From Arachis hypogaea (Eukaryota > Streptophyta > Magnoliopsida > Fabales > Fabaceae): 64,000 nucleotides of DNA. The notes below the pieces were generated by a model. It made no database searches. It was not told where the DNA came from and saw only the letters and a program-made list of their open reading frames with translations. The stretch is from NCBI RefSeq assembly GCF_003086295.3, contig NC_092039.1, positions 66,049,649-66,113,648 of the forward strand, written 5' to 3'. Position 1 is the first letter of the stretch. Each line of letters starts with the position of its first letter. Position numbers and translations under genes: made by a program. Shown in pieces: positions 12,110-24,200 of the stretch.

Positions 12110-13077
12110 TTGGGAGGCACCCCAACACTCATATCCTTTCAATTTCATGCTTTCTAGAGTAGTTTATGTTTAGTCACTTAGGTTGTTTAAATTTCAGTTT
12201 CATTTGTTAGTTAATTAGTTGATAGTTTCCTTGATTTGTTTTTCAAAAATTTTTAGCTTGCTGGAGGTGCAACCTTGCATGCCATAACATATAATGTTGT
12301 TAATTGAGTTGAGAGATTAGCTAAAGAGCTAAGTTTGGTGTGACCACCAACCCACTTATTTTGAGCTTACATAACAAAAATTAATTGATCTTAAGAAGTA
12401 AGCCCAAAACTAAGTTTTGTGTGGCCACCACCAAAAGAGATCCATACGTGCATTCAATATTCAGCCCAAACTAATTAACATCCTAATGCATATAATATAT
12501 TGGTGGGTGAGAAAAAGGATAATTAATTGTGTACATATGAAATAGAAGTGGAAGAGTGTGAAAGAGTTAAATTTATTCCACTCATAATGTACATAATAAA
12601 ACCCAATCATGAGACCAATTACTATATGCAATGAATCTAAGTTTGGTGTCCAAAAGACACCTATTTAATGCCATTTAACTAGAGGAATTTGAAGGAATTT
12701 CTCATCACTAATGAGGGTTGTAACTGAATTTTCAGGAAGAAGTAGAGGCCCACATGACATTGATCACTCATCAAGTCAAAGAGTCAAAGTGTACTTCACA
12801 CTTTGGAACAGTTGGGGTTTGGCGCCTCTCCCCACGCTGGGCGCCACTCCCAAGTATGAAATCTTTAAAACTTATCACCCAATTCACACCTTCCAGATTC
12901 TTTCCCCCCTTCTCTATATGATGCACTTACACAACCCTCTTCTTCACACTTCAAACTCCTCTTATCTGAAACCCCTACTCTTCCCTCTCTACTTCCTTGT
13001 TTTCTTTGCCTTCTTCTTTTCCTTGATCTTGCTTTCTTGATTGGGACAATCAAGTCATAAGTTTGGTGTTGGAGCAA
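12110..13077 (+). other. Post-pol spacer of element C with repeated TAAGTTTGGTGT
   Basis: No gene. It opens with GTTGGGAGGCACCCCAACAC just after the pol stop, a short hairpin. TAAGTTTGGTGT occurs at 12330-12341, 12638-12649 and 13058-13069. The last is preceded by the hairpin CTTGATTG-GGA-CAATCAAG (13036-13054), which would have stood before ORF3 of C until B inserted. A pair of GGCGCC words (about 12820-12845) may be a reduced palindrome array. Confidence 0.65.
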
Positions 13078-13675
13078 TGATGAGCGGATAATTTATACGC
13101 TTTTTGGCATTGTTTTTACGTAGTTTTTAGTAGGATCTAGCTACTTTTAGGGATATTTTCATTAGTTTTTATGCTAAATTCACATTTTTGGACTTTACTA
13201 TGAGTTTGTATGTTTTTCTGTGATTTCAGGTATTTTCTGGCTGGAATTGAGGGACCTGAGCAAAACTCTGATAAACGGCTGACAAAGAACTGCTGATGCT
13301 GTGGATTCTGATCTCCCTTCACTCGAAATGGATTTTCTAGAGCTACATAACTCCAAATGGCTCGTTCTCAATGAAGTTGGAAAGTAGACATCTAGAGATT
13401 TCCAGCAATATATAATAGTTCATACTTTATTCAAGATTAGATGACGCAAACTGGCACTCAATGCCAATTCCATGTTGCATTCTGGAGTCAAACGCCAGAA
13501 ACACGTCACGAACTAGAGTTGAACGCCAAAAACACGCTACAACGTGGCGTTCAACTCCAACGGAAGCCTCTGCATGTGTAATGCTCAAGCTCAGCCCAAG
13601 CACACACCAAGTGGGCCCCGGAAGTGGATTTCTGCATCAATTACTTACTTCTATAAACCCTAGAAGCTAGTCTAG

Positions 13676-13683
13676 TATAAATA
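13676..13683 (+). promoter_or_regulatory. TATA box of B 5' LTR
   Basis: TATAAATA within 'ctagtataaatagg'; the identical box is in the 3' LTR at 29221-29228. It sits about 120-230 bp downstream of the palindrome words. Confidence 0.6.
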
Positions 13684-13844
13684 GGACATTTTACTATTGT
13701 ATTAGACATCTTTGGATTATTTTTGGATTTCCTTAGGATCCTTTGATCACGTTCATGGGGGCTGGCCATTCGGCCATGCCTGGACCTTCATCACTTATGT
13801 ATTTCCAACGGTGGAGTTTCTACACACCATAGATTAAGGGTGTG

Positions 13845-15236
13845 TGATACGTGCTTCAAATGTTCGAGATATGAAGAGTTCAAGTATTATTTAAAAGATA
13901 TTAGTTTACATTTTTAGAATATTTAATTTAATGTATTTTGATTCTGTTTATTTAATTACTATATTGGCCCTTATGATTATGGGCTTTAGGATTTTTCTTT
14001 GTTTTAACCTAATAAGAGGTTATAAATACCTCCTTAGTTATTGTAGTTGTAGCATAGAATTTTTAGAGGTTTCAAAACCGCCTTTTTTGGTTTCGTGATG
14101 AAACCATGGTGTGGAAAATTGAGGTTGAGGAGTCCCTCTCTTGTTACATCGAGGAATTGAGTAGAAGGTTGAGGAGTCCATTCGAATCAATTCCCAAACT
14201 ATGGCGTTGACAAGTGAGGTTGAGGAGTCCCTTTCTTATTGCGTCAAGAAATTGGATAAAAAGTAGAGTGATTCTCTTTGTATTCAATTTCAATCTATCA
14301 TTTTTATTTCTATTTCAATTTTAATGTATCTTTTTATTCAGTTTGAATTCTTGTCTTTATGTTTATCTATTATTTCCGAATCATTTGGTATCAGAGCTCA
14401 GGTATTAAATTAATTCTTATTAATCTATATTTGTTCTTCTTTTATCATAAAAAATAGTCCAGTCTGTCGCGTCTTTCTTTAAGTTTTCATGTTCTTGTTT
14501 TCCATTTGTGTTTCATTATTGTTTTGTCATCATTGTTGATTTTATTGTTTAAAAAAATAAAAAAAGCATACAGTACAAAAAATAGAAATATATACAAAAA
14601 AAGAAATTATCTTCCTTGTAATTTTTGTGCTTTTCATACTCTATTTTTTCCACCTACAAGATTCGAGGACGAATCTTTTTTGAAGAGGTGGAGAATGATA
14701 TGTGCTTCAAATTTTCGAGATATGAAGAGTTCAAGTATTATTTAGAAGATTTTAGTTTACATTTTTAGAATATTTTAATTTAATTTATTTTGATTTTATT
14801 TATTTAATTACTAGATTGGGCCTTATGATTATGGGTTTTAGGGTTTTTCTTTGTTTTAACCTAATAAGAGGTTATAAATACCTCCTTAGCTATTGTAGTC
14901 ATAGCATAAAATTTTTAGAGGTTTCAAAACCTCTTTTTTTGGTTTCGTGATGAAACCATGGTGTGGACAATTAAGGTTGAGGAGTCCCTCTCTTGTTACA
15001 TCGGGGAATTTGAGTAGAAGGTTGAGGAGTCCATTCGAATCAATTCCCAAACTATGGCATTGACAAGTGAGGTTGAGAAGTCCCTTTCTTGTTGCGTCAA
15101 GAAATTGGATAGAAAGTAGAGTGCTTCTCTTTGTATTCAATTTCAATCTATCCTTTTTATTTCTATTTCAATTTTAATGTATCTTTTTATTCAGTTTGAA
15201 TTATTGTCTTTATGTTTATCTATTATTTTCGTATTA
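13845..15236 (+). mobile_element. Miniature LTR retrotransposon T (TRIM-like)
   Basis: Complete but tiny. LTR1 13845-14383 (539 bp), internal 14384-14695 (312 bp) and LTR2 14696-15236 (541 bp) are flanked by a perfect GTGTG duplication inside the 5' LTR of B. LTR1 runs TGATACG...GAATCA; LTR2 ends CGTATTA (final C changed to T). No coding capacity. It must have been mobilised by an autonomous relative; the hairpin before its second LTR is Tekay-like. It could be a deletion derivative or a true TRIM. Confidence 0.9.
14384..14695 (+). other. Internal domain of T: tRNA-Met primer site, hairpin, polypurine tract
   Basis: TGGTATCAGAGC at 14386-14397, two bases after LTR1, is the complement of the initiator tRNA-Met 3' end, the classic plant primer-binding site. 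At the other end GATTCG-AGGA-CGAATC (14660-14675) forms a hairpin followed by the purine tract GAAGAGGTGGAGAA (14682-14695) touching LTR2. No ORF of note. Confidence 0.8.
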
Positions 15237-16129
15237 GTGTGGAGCTATGCTGTACCCCGAGTTTTAATGCAATTACTACTGTTTTCTATTCAATTCTGCT
15301 TATTCTTATTCTAAGATATTCGTTGAACTTCACCATGACGAATGTGATGATCCATGACACTCATCATCATTCTCACCTATGAAAGCGTAACTGACAACCA
15401 CTTCCATTCTACCTTAGACCGAATGCATATCTCTTGGAATCCCTAATTAGAATCTTCGTGGTATAAGCTAGAATTGTTGGCGGCATTCATGAGAATCCGG
15501 AAAGTCTAAACCTTGTCTGTGGTATTCTGAGTAGGATTCAGGGATTGAATGGCTGTGACGAGCTTCAAACTCGCGATTGTTGGGCGTGATGACAAACACA
15601 AAAGAATCAATGGATTCTATTCCGACATGATCGAGAACCGACAGATGATTAGCCGTGCTGTGACAAGAGCATTTGGACCTTTTTCACTGAGAGGATGGGA
15701 TGTAGCCATTGACAACGGTGATGCCCTACATACAGCTTGCCATGGAAAGGAGTAAGAAGGATTGAAAGTAAGAAAGCAGTATGTTGCAGAGATTCAACAG
15801 GGACAAAGCATCTCCATACACTAGTCTGAAATTCTCACCAATGATTTACATAAGTATTTCTATCTTTATTTTCTGTTTATTTATTATTACTATTCGAAAA
15901 TTCCATAACCATTTATTATCCGCCTAACTGAGATTTATAAGATGACCATAGCTTGCTTCATACCAACAATCTCCGTGGGATCGACACTTACTCACATAAG
16001 GTTTATTACTTGGACGACCCAGTGCACTTGTTGGTTAGTTGTGCGGAGTTGTGACAAAGTGTGATTCACGTTTGAGAGCGCTACCTAGTTTATTAGCGCC
16101 ACTGTTGATGATCACAATTTTGTGCACCA

Positions 16130-16623
16130 AGTTTTTGGTGCCATTGCCGGGGATTGTTCGAGTTTGGACAACTAACGGTTCATCTTGTTGCTCACATTAG
16201 GTAATTTTCTTTTTGTTTTATTTTCAAAAATTTTTCAAAAATCTTTCAAAAAACTTTTTACTTCTGTTTTTGAAAAATTATTCTAATTTTTTAAGAATGA
16301 GTTCTAGTGTTTCATGAAGCATGTTGAAGCTTGGCTGGCTGAAAAGCCATGTCTAACTCAATTGGATTGAGGCTTCCCCTTATCAGTATATGGAGTTGGA
16401 TGAAGTATCAACTGTTGCATGCCTAATTTATATCCTAAAGCTGGCTGGTTATTAAGCCATGTCCAACTCCTGGATCGGAGCTTTAGGCTAACATTGAAAT
16501 ATTCCTATAATTCTTATTAAAAGTTTTGAATTTCTTTTTTTCTTTTTCCTATAAAATTTCAAAAAAAAATTTGCCAAATCATAAAATCAAAAAAATATTT
16601 TGTGTTTCTTGTTTGAGTCTAGA
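16130..16623 (+). other. 5' leader of B with tRNA-Asp primer-binding site
   Basis: TGGTGCCATTGCCGGGGATT begins at 16136, seven bases after the LTR. It differs at two positions from the complement of plant tRNA-Asp (TGGCGCCGTTGCCGGGGAT), which is intact in E at 35337. It is followed by the family's untranslated leader (AAGCTTGGCTGGCTGAAAAG-like), then interrupted by the CACTA element at 16624. No coding sequence. Confidence 0.75.
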
Positions 16624-16659
16624 CACTACAACAAATTCGGGCTGAGGCAACCCTTTAAA

Positions 16660-17130
16660 AACGTTGCTTATAATAAGAGAAAGTGTTGCCTTTGATAAAA
16701 TGCAACACTTTCCGACAAAAGGCAACGTTTTTGTATATTTAAGGGAACCGTTTTTTTGGCAACCTTAAAAAAACGTTGCCTTTTCTGCAAATAAAGCAAC
16801 TCCGCGAAAGGATTGCCTTAGAGCACCCAAACACAATGCTTTATATGAAACGCTATGGCAACACTTTTTACGAGTTGCTTTTTCATATACCTAAAGCAAC
16901 ACTTGTCCAGAGTTTTTTAAGTTGCTTTTTCATATACCTAAAGCAACACTTGTGCAAGTTTTTTTAAGTTGCCTATTCATATACCTAAAGCAATACTTGT
17001 CCAGGTTTTTTTAAGTTGCCTTTTCATATACCCAAAGCAACACTTGTCCAAATTTTTTTAAGTTGCCTTTTTTATAGACCTAATGCAACACTTATGTAGG
17101 TTTATTTACACTTGTTTTTTTAAATACCTA
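16660..17130. repeat. CACTA subterminal repeats, 47-bp tandem units
   Basis: A unit reading roughly 'cctaaagcaacacttgtccag-(t)n-aagttgcc-ttttcatata' repeats with a period of 47-48 bp at about 16884, 16931, 16978 and 17026, degenerating to 17120. Shorter GTTGCC/GGCAAC words start at 16645. Subterminal arrays of this kind are where CACTA accessory proteins bind in known systems. Confidence 0.75.
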
Positions 17131-17602
17131 AAGCAACATCTTATTGAATTTATTAAGATTTTCTGTTTTAATATCTAGAATAATATTTTTTTATCTTTGT
17201 TATATTTATATGACATTTAAAGAATATGTAACACCCGCATTTGAATAAACTAATAATATATATTGCATATATATATATAGAAAGGTCTTCCAAGTACCAA
17301 TTAACATATATACTTGCTAATCAGTTACCAAGTCAAATAAATAATAAAACTAAGTAAGCAAAATACATGTTTTTATGCTAATGTACTTAAACAAAAAAGA
17401 AACTAAGTTGTCCACTTAAAACCAAAAAGACTTTGTGCTTCACCATTGTGCCAAGAATTGTCTTTATGTCTTCAGAAAACTTCATCCATCCAACAATTAG
17501 AAAGCTGCAGTTAAATTTAAATGAACAAAAAATTATAGTCAAAACATCAGCTATACAATAATATGTATACTCAAGTGGTACAACAATTTAGCATACATAT
17601 AC
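17131..17602. other. CACTA noncoding sequence downstream of the Transposase_24 gene
   Basis: AT-rich, no gene seen; presumably the 3' UTR and terminator side of the minus-strand gene that stops at 17603. A short TA run lies at about 17263-17278. Confidence 0.5.
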
Positions 17603-20499
17603 CTAATCATGATTTGGTATATAAGTCGATGGAGGAGAATGCCGAGGAACTAAATTTGGATCTTGTGCACTATTTGCAGACGATTGCTTAGATCGCAAGA
17701 GAGAAAGCGCTTCATCAACATTCATACTAGGAGAAGTTTGTTGCAACATAAGTTTCACAATATCTTCCAATCCTTGCAGTCGTTGCTTATGGTCATCTAA
17801 TTCAGTTTTTAAAGTTGTTACCTTCTCTTCACTTTGTTTTTTGATTTCATCTATTTCTTTATTTTTCTTAAGAGAAGTTTTTGTAACAGTTCTTCCATAA
17901 CATCGAACTCTTCTTGGATTCTCTTTACCAAAAACTTTTTGAAATGCATTAGTAGGAGTTTCTCCAGCTTCTTGGAGATCATCAAGTTTATCCTATAAAT
18001 ATATGATATGTCTATTTTTAGTGATAAAAATTCAATGAAAGAATCCAAAAACCTATTGATAACTAATAGGGACAGCAATCCAAAATAGCCATAAAAGAGC
18101 CATAAAACAGCAGTCTATGATAGCCATAAAACATTGTTGTAAATTGCCATAGAACAGCAATTAAATCAGCCATAAAATAGCCATGAAATAACCATAAAAT
18201 AGCAGTTCATGATAGCCATAAAACATGCATAAAATAGCCATAGAACAGCATATAAATCAGCCATGAAGCAGCCATGTAACAACCATAAAATAGCAGCCAT
18301 GACAGGCATAAAATAGTCATAAGTAGATACTAAAACAACAACCACAATAGCCATAAAACAGGCATAAAATAGCCATAGAATAGCAATTAAATCAGCCATA
18401 AAAAAGAAAGCAGCAAGTCAGCAACCATGACAACCACAAAACAGTCATAAAGTAGATACTAAAACAACAATCACGATAGCCATAAAACAGTCATAAAACA
18501 GCTGCCATGACAGCCATAAAATAGCCATAAAACAGTAACTAAATCAGCCATGAAACAGCCATGAAATAGCCACAAAATAGATACCATAACAACAATCACA
18601 ATAGCCATAAAACAGCAAAAAAAAAAATAGCATCCATGACAATCATAAAACAGCAACTAAGACAAGAAAATTATAGAGTAACTTACAATAACAGTTTGTA
18701 TTTCTACATCAAGTGCTTTCCCTTTTAGTCCATTCCGAGTTGCAATAAACATTTCAGCTTGATTTGGTTCCTCTTTGTTCTCTTTTTTCTCACGCTACAG
18801 ATCAAGATAACAATTACAAAGTTATAACATACTAAAATTAGGAAGAAGTAGTAACAAGTAGAGAATTTTAACTCAAATGTGACCTTACCAAATCAACACG
18901 CACTCTTGCAAAATTGATTGGTCCCATTTTATGCCTCCATTGCTGCTTCTTGCGATTTTCAGAATTTATAACACACATGGCCTGTGCTTCAAATAAATAA
19001 TGATGAAAAAAATATAAAAATTGAAAGAATTATACTTGATCATATCAAATAATAATAATTAAAATCCTCTAGCTCACTTTGACAGTTGGAATACTCTAAT
19101 ATGCAATTAGCTTCCGAAATTGTATTTTTGGAATTTTGAAAGGACGATTCACCAACATATCCTCAATATTTCCAGAATATGGTTCAAAATGCTTCTTTTT
19201 TATTCTTGTTTTGTAACGCTTCCATGCTCCTTGAACACCAGTCATCACCCATAACTTTGAAGATTTTAGAAGAATGAACTTTGACTACAAACACATCAAT
19301 TTCATCATATCATATGCATAAAAAGATTATTAACATATGGCATAAACATAAAGATAAATGGAGCTTACATTAATATACTTCCAGATGCGCTTTTTGATTT
19401 GCTTAGGCACAGCTTTCCAATTAGTGTACATCAAGGTAATAAAATCACTATTCCTTCCCATTGTTCCAATAAAATTAGTTAAATCCTTCACTCTTTGAGC
19501 AGTTGACCCCACGGCTGTTTCCTGATCAAAAGTCACTTCTTCCCTTTCTTCCCAAGTTCTTGCATAAATCTTTAGGCATCTTGTTTTTCCACGAGTCTTT
19601 TTAGCCTTTGATGTATCTAAATTAAAAATTGAGAAATAGTACAAATTAAAACCAAAGACAGCCGTGAATCATATATGGAGAGGGATACCGTGAAAGTTAT
19701 GGAAAGGGCAGCCCCGTGCTCATAGATAAAAAGAAAATGTAAAACAAATAGCAACAAACCAAATTACATCACCTTCTACATGAGCCTCTTCCATAACTTG
19801 ATCTCCTTCTACATCAAAATTATCACTTTCATGTTCACCAATATAATCATCCTCAGATGGGATATGAACATTTTCTCCATTATTCGGGGATGGCTTAGAT
19901 CTAGCATCCTCAGTAGTTGGAACTTCAGTATGTTCCTCTTCTCTTTCCACATGAATCCCTTGGTCACCCAAAAAAGCATCAAGAGTCATTGCTGGACGCT
20001 TTAAGTTTTTTTTTAAGTTTGTCAAGTTAGCTAGTTCTTTTTCAGTAGCTCTAGCATCCTCACCAATTGACTCAAAGTCAGCTTCCTCTTCTCTTTCTAC
20101 TTCTACTCCTTCTGTATGCAAAAAGACATCAAGAGCCATTGCTGGACACTTTGCCTTGCTCTTCATTTTCTTAGGAATTGGTTGTTCTTCTAGTTGAACA
20201 TTACTCCTCACATGGTTATGGGAAGACCTCAAAGACCAGTTCATAACATTGTCTACAAGTGTTTTATTTCTCCCTTCCATTGAATTCTCCATAGTTTATT
20301 TGTCTCCAATTTCTGAAATTTTTCTCTTAGGCTGTTGTGCTATTTTGACTTGATTACTTCCTTTATCACCTTTGGTTATAAAATTTCGAACTAGCTTCGC
20401 AGCAAAAGATACTTCCTTCATTTCAAATTCTTTAACTTTTGCATGAGCTTGATACTTTTTTACCAGTCTTTTCCTCTTTGAAGTTGCTCCATTTTCCAT
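17603..20499 (-). pseudogene. CACTA second protein (Transposase_24 / Ptta-En/Spm family), six exons, two stops
   Basis: I can build a gene with GT/AG at every junction and phase kept: exons 20499-19773, 19616-19369, 19284-19078, 18981-18889, 18794-18687, 17992-17603. The start is the ATG at 20499 (MENGATSKRKR). Exon 1 is acidic/basic linker with two related halves (each with PAM-LD-FL). Exons 2-4 carry the family core (TRCLKIYARTWEEREEV, YTNWKAVPKQIKKRIWKYI, ENRKKQQWRHKMGPINFARV). Exon 5 has FIATRNGLKGK and exon 6 AFQKVFGKENP, then a coiled-coil-like helix. Only two lesions: TAA between the first two ORF blocks of exon 1 (about 20296) and a TAG replacing an expected Trp (19096-19098). The protein would be about 500 aa. 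In CACTA systems the partner of the transposase binds subterminal repeats; for this family that role is inference. Confidence 0.85.
18070..18660 (-). repeat. Minisatellite of CCATAAAA(C/T)AG words inside an intron
   Basis: An 11-12 bp word with variants CCATGAAATAG, CCATGACAG and CCACAAAATAG recurs about 45-50 times through most of the intron 18686-17993. On the minus strand it generates Trp/Phe/Met/Ala-rich open frames, which are repeat artefacts. Confidence 0.8.
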
Positions 20500-21228
20500 T
20501 AAGTTGCTGTATAAAAATATTAAAACAGAACAAAATTCAGAAAATTCAGAGTGGAAAAAATTAACACATACTCATAATCAAGATGCAGAAAAAATTCAGA
20601 AAATTCTAAATGTAGAAAAATACAAAATACAGAAAAATACAGAAAAATTTAAAATACAGAAAAATATGTCCCACACAAACTCATAATCAAGATGCAGAAA
20701 ATTCAGAAAATTCTAAGACGCAACAATCAGAACATAAAAGAGGGAAAACAAGTTGAAAACTGCTAACATAAAGCGATAAATCTGACTTATATACCATAAA
20801 AGAGGGAAACAAGTCACTCAAAAGGCAAAAAAATGTAGAAAAATTCAAAATGCAAAAAAATATGTCCCACACATACTCATAATCAAGATGCAGAAAAATT
20901 CAGAAAATTCTAAGAAGCAACAATCAGAACATAAAAGAGGGAAAACAAGTTGAAAACTGCTAACATAAAGCGATAAATCTGACTTATATACCATAAAAGA
21001 GGGAAACAAGTCACTCAAAAGGCAGAAAAATACAGAAAAATTCAAAATGCAGAAAAATTAAAAATGCAGAAAAATATGCCCCACACATACTCATAATCAA
21101 GATGCAGAAAAATTCAGAAAATTCTAAGAAGCAACAATCAGAATATAAAAGAGGGAAAACAAGTTGAAAACTGCTAACATAAAGCGATAAATCTGACTTA
21201 TATACCATAAAAAAGGGAAACAAGTCAC
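20500..21228. repeat. Tandem repeat (about 200-214 bp, 3 copies plus fragments) between the two CACTA genes
   Basis: A unit including 'aaagcgataaatctgacttatataccataaaa' recurs at about 20770, 20967 and 21181, joined by variable GCAGAAAAAT-rich segments. The copy nearest TNP2 begins right at that gene's stop codon, so the unit appears to be amplified from TNP2 3' UTR. Antisense ORFs in it (for example 20845-21045) repeat with the unit and are discounted. Confidence 0.8.
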
Positions 21229-24200
21229 TCAAAAGTCTTCGGAATTATATTCTTCATCTGATCCTGTGTTATACTCTTGGGAAAAATAGACTTCTTTTGC
21301 GACATCGACCAGAACTTCATTCAAATCATTCCTTACCAAGTCTACTTCACCATCATCGTTAGGTATAGAAGGAACCGTCGAATTATCAACTGGCTCATTT
21401 TCATAAGTATCTTCAGCATCAATGGCAACTTGATCACTTATGCTAAATAGGTCCCTTGGAATAGTCTTCATTACATAATGTTTATTTTTATCAAATGCAT
21501 CTTGCACATAGAAGCATTGGTGCACTTGACATGCCAATACAAAAGGCTCTTCCTGATAGCACTTTTTGTTAAAATGAACATATGTCGAGCCATAAGCATC
21601 CTCCCTAGCCTCATACCAATCACATTTGAACAAGGTAACTTTAAAATTTCCATAGTAGTCCAACTCAATGATATCATTCACTCTACCATAATAAGAAACA
21701 TTTTCATGAATTGGATTTGCATCCTTTGTGTTTGCAAAGCTTGTCGTTAATGCAACTAAAGTAACACCACTCTTTTGTGTCTTGCGTCTTACCTCACATT
21801 GCCTAGTGTGAAATCTATATCCGTTGATGAAATAACCAGAATATCTTTTTGCACATTGGGTTGGTCCTCTAGATAGCTCTTTTATCCAATTTGGAACATC
21901 ATGCCGCAAAGCACGTGTTTTAAACCATGTAGGAAAGTTTTTACTATGGTTTTTAGCTCTCATCCATTGTGTTCCTTGTTGATAAGTCTCATGCTCACTA
22001 AAACTCAAAAGTATAATATTTGTAAGTATAAAATAGACCTATCAAAATTTCTAATTAAAATACCAAAATATAGTAGAATTAGTATGATTTACCTAACATA
22101 GTCATCTATTTTGTGACAATTCAATAATATGTAGCTATGAACTTGCTCTCGAGACTTGTCGACAAGGAGAAAAGGTTCACCTTTCTTTGCACCCAAAGGA
22201 ACGCCTCTTTTTGGAAATAGATTCGAAAATGCATCTGTAGTTTCCATCATAGAATTATTAGGTTCATCATTATTTCTGAGTTGTCTATTCAATTTTGTTT
22301 GGACACCAGAATGTAAGTAACGCGAGCAAAATGTCAAACATTCTTCAACCGAATATGCCTCTACAATAGATCCTTCAGGACGACTTCTGTTTCGAACATA
22401 GGACTTCAAAGTACACATGTATCTTTCTGGAGGATACATCCACCAAAATTGAACTGGGCCTCCCAATCTCACTTCATTAGCCAAATGAATATGCAAATGA
22501 ATCATTATGTCGAAGAAAGAAGGAGGAAAGATCCTCTCTAATTGGCATAATGTTGTGACAATATCCTCTTCTAATTGATCTATCTCTTGTAATATGATAG
22601 ACTTTTGACACAATTGACGGAAAAATGAGCCAAGTCAAATCAAAGGAACTACAACTTGATCTGGAAGTATTCCTTTGATAGGAATTTGTAACAAATAGTG
22701 AAGAATGAAATGAGCATCATGAGTCTTATAACCAAATATTCTTCTCTCCAAAAGGTTCACACACCGAGAAATATTTGAAGCAGAGCCATCTGGTAACTTT
22801 GCTGTCTTCAAGACGTCACAAAAAATCGACTTTTCAGCGTTGGTCATTGAGTAGCATGCCTTTGCCAGCTTCACCTTTTTCCTACCATTTGTTTTCTTGG
22901 GGTGAAGGTTCTTTCGAATGCCCATTTCTTTCAAGTTATATCGAGCATTTGTGTGATCTTTTGTCTTGCCAGAAATATCCAAGTGAGTTCCAAGAATACT
23001 ATCAACTATGTTCTTCTCTATGTGCATCACATCTAAATTGTGTCGTGATGTGTTATACTGCCAAAAAGGTAAATCAAAGAATATTGACCTCTTCTTCCAT
23101 GGACCATCTTTCTTTAGTTTTAGTTTCCCAAACGAATTATCCACATACTCCAACTGACTTAAAGCTTAAGTACCCGACAATAATGGTGGAGCTTGCCTAT
23201 GTTCTACTTTTCCATTGAAAGAACTCTTGTTAGCTGTCCATGGATGATCCTCAGGCAAAAAGGCACAATGAACCATGTAGCATGTCTTGCAACTATATTT
23301 AAGATAGTTAGAACAAGTCCCATGGTTACAACAAGGGCAAGCTAGCTTCCCTTTTGTACTCCAACCAGATAGCATTGCATAAGCCGGAAAATCACTTATT
23401 GTCCACATGAGAGCTGCATACATTTGGAAGGTTTCATTTTTGGATGCATCATATGTTTCCACCCCGACCTCCCACAACTCCTTCAACTCCTCGATCAAAG
23501 GCTGCAAGTAAATGTCTATATCATTTCCTGGTGACTTTGGTCCAGGGATTAGCAACGATAACTTAAAGTATTCCTGTTTCATAGACATCCATGGCGGTAA
23601 ATTATAAGCCATTAAAACAATAGGCCACGTGCTATGAGATATGCTCATGGTTCGATATGGATTGAATCCGTCACTTGACAAGCCAAGTCTCACATTACGG
23701 GTATCAAGAGCAAAATTCTTATGACGATTGTCAAAGTCCTTCCATGACTGGCCGTCAGCGGGGTGCCTTAACTTGTCATCTTTTTTGCGTTCTTCGTCAT
23801 GCCACCTCATGCTTTTAGCTGTTGCTGAACACATGAATAGTCTTTGAAGCCTGGGAATTAGGGGAAAGTGTCGCAATATCTTCACAGGAATATTGTGAGA
23901 TTTTTTTGAAGGCAAAACATCTGCTTCAACTACAGGATGTACAATCCAACGAGAAGCACCACATTCATGATAAGATGTGTCCTTCTCGTACTCTTTCCAA
24001 TATAGCATGCAATCGTTCAGGCATGCGTCAATCTTCTTATAGTCAAGACCTAAGTCTCTCATCATAGTCTTGGCTTTATTGAAAGAAGTAGGAATATTTA
24101 ATTTAGGAACAGCCTCTTTCAGCAACTCCAAGATAGAAGTAAAAGAGGCATTACTCCACCCATGTTGACACTTTAACAAGTATAGTCGGGTGGTGAAAGA

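Larger units (their letters stand above)
13078..16129 (+). repeat. 5' LTR of B, split by element T
   Basis: Starts TGATGAGCGG and ends TGTGCACCA. ATTTCAGG is at 13223-13230; the GGCGTTCAACTCC-type palindrome words lie at about 13450-13560; a TATA box TATAAATA is at 13676-13683, placing transcription start a little downstream. The GTGTG at 13840-13844 and 15237-15241 flanks element T. A 68-codon ORF at 15549-15755 recurs in the 3' LTR (29697-29903), but this follows from LTR identity and does not imply a protein. Confidence 0.88.

Noticed and set aside
15549..15755. 68-codon ORF repeated at 29697-29903
   Set aside because: Both lie at the same place in the two LTRs of B; conservation follows from LTR identity, and the frame is broken in the related LTRs of E and F.
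16136..16156. Possible tRNA-Asp gene (also at 35337, 44602-44621, 47225-47244)
   Set aside because: Only about 18-20 bases complementary to the tRNA 3' end, right after LTRs; these are primer-binding sites.
18166..18656. Hydrophobic Phe/Trp/Met-rich ORFs that look like membrane proteins
   Set aside because: Translation of the intron minisatellite on the minus strand.
20687..21232. Repeated 60-70 codon antisense ORFs
   Set aside because: They repeat with the tandem unit and have no coding signature.
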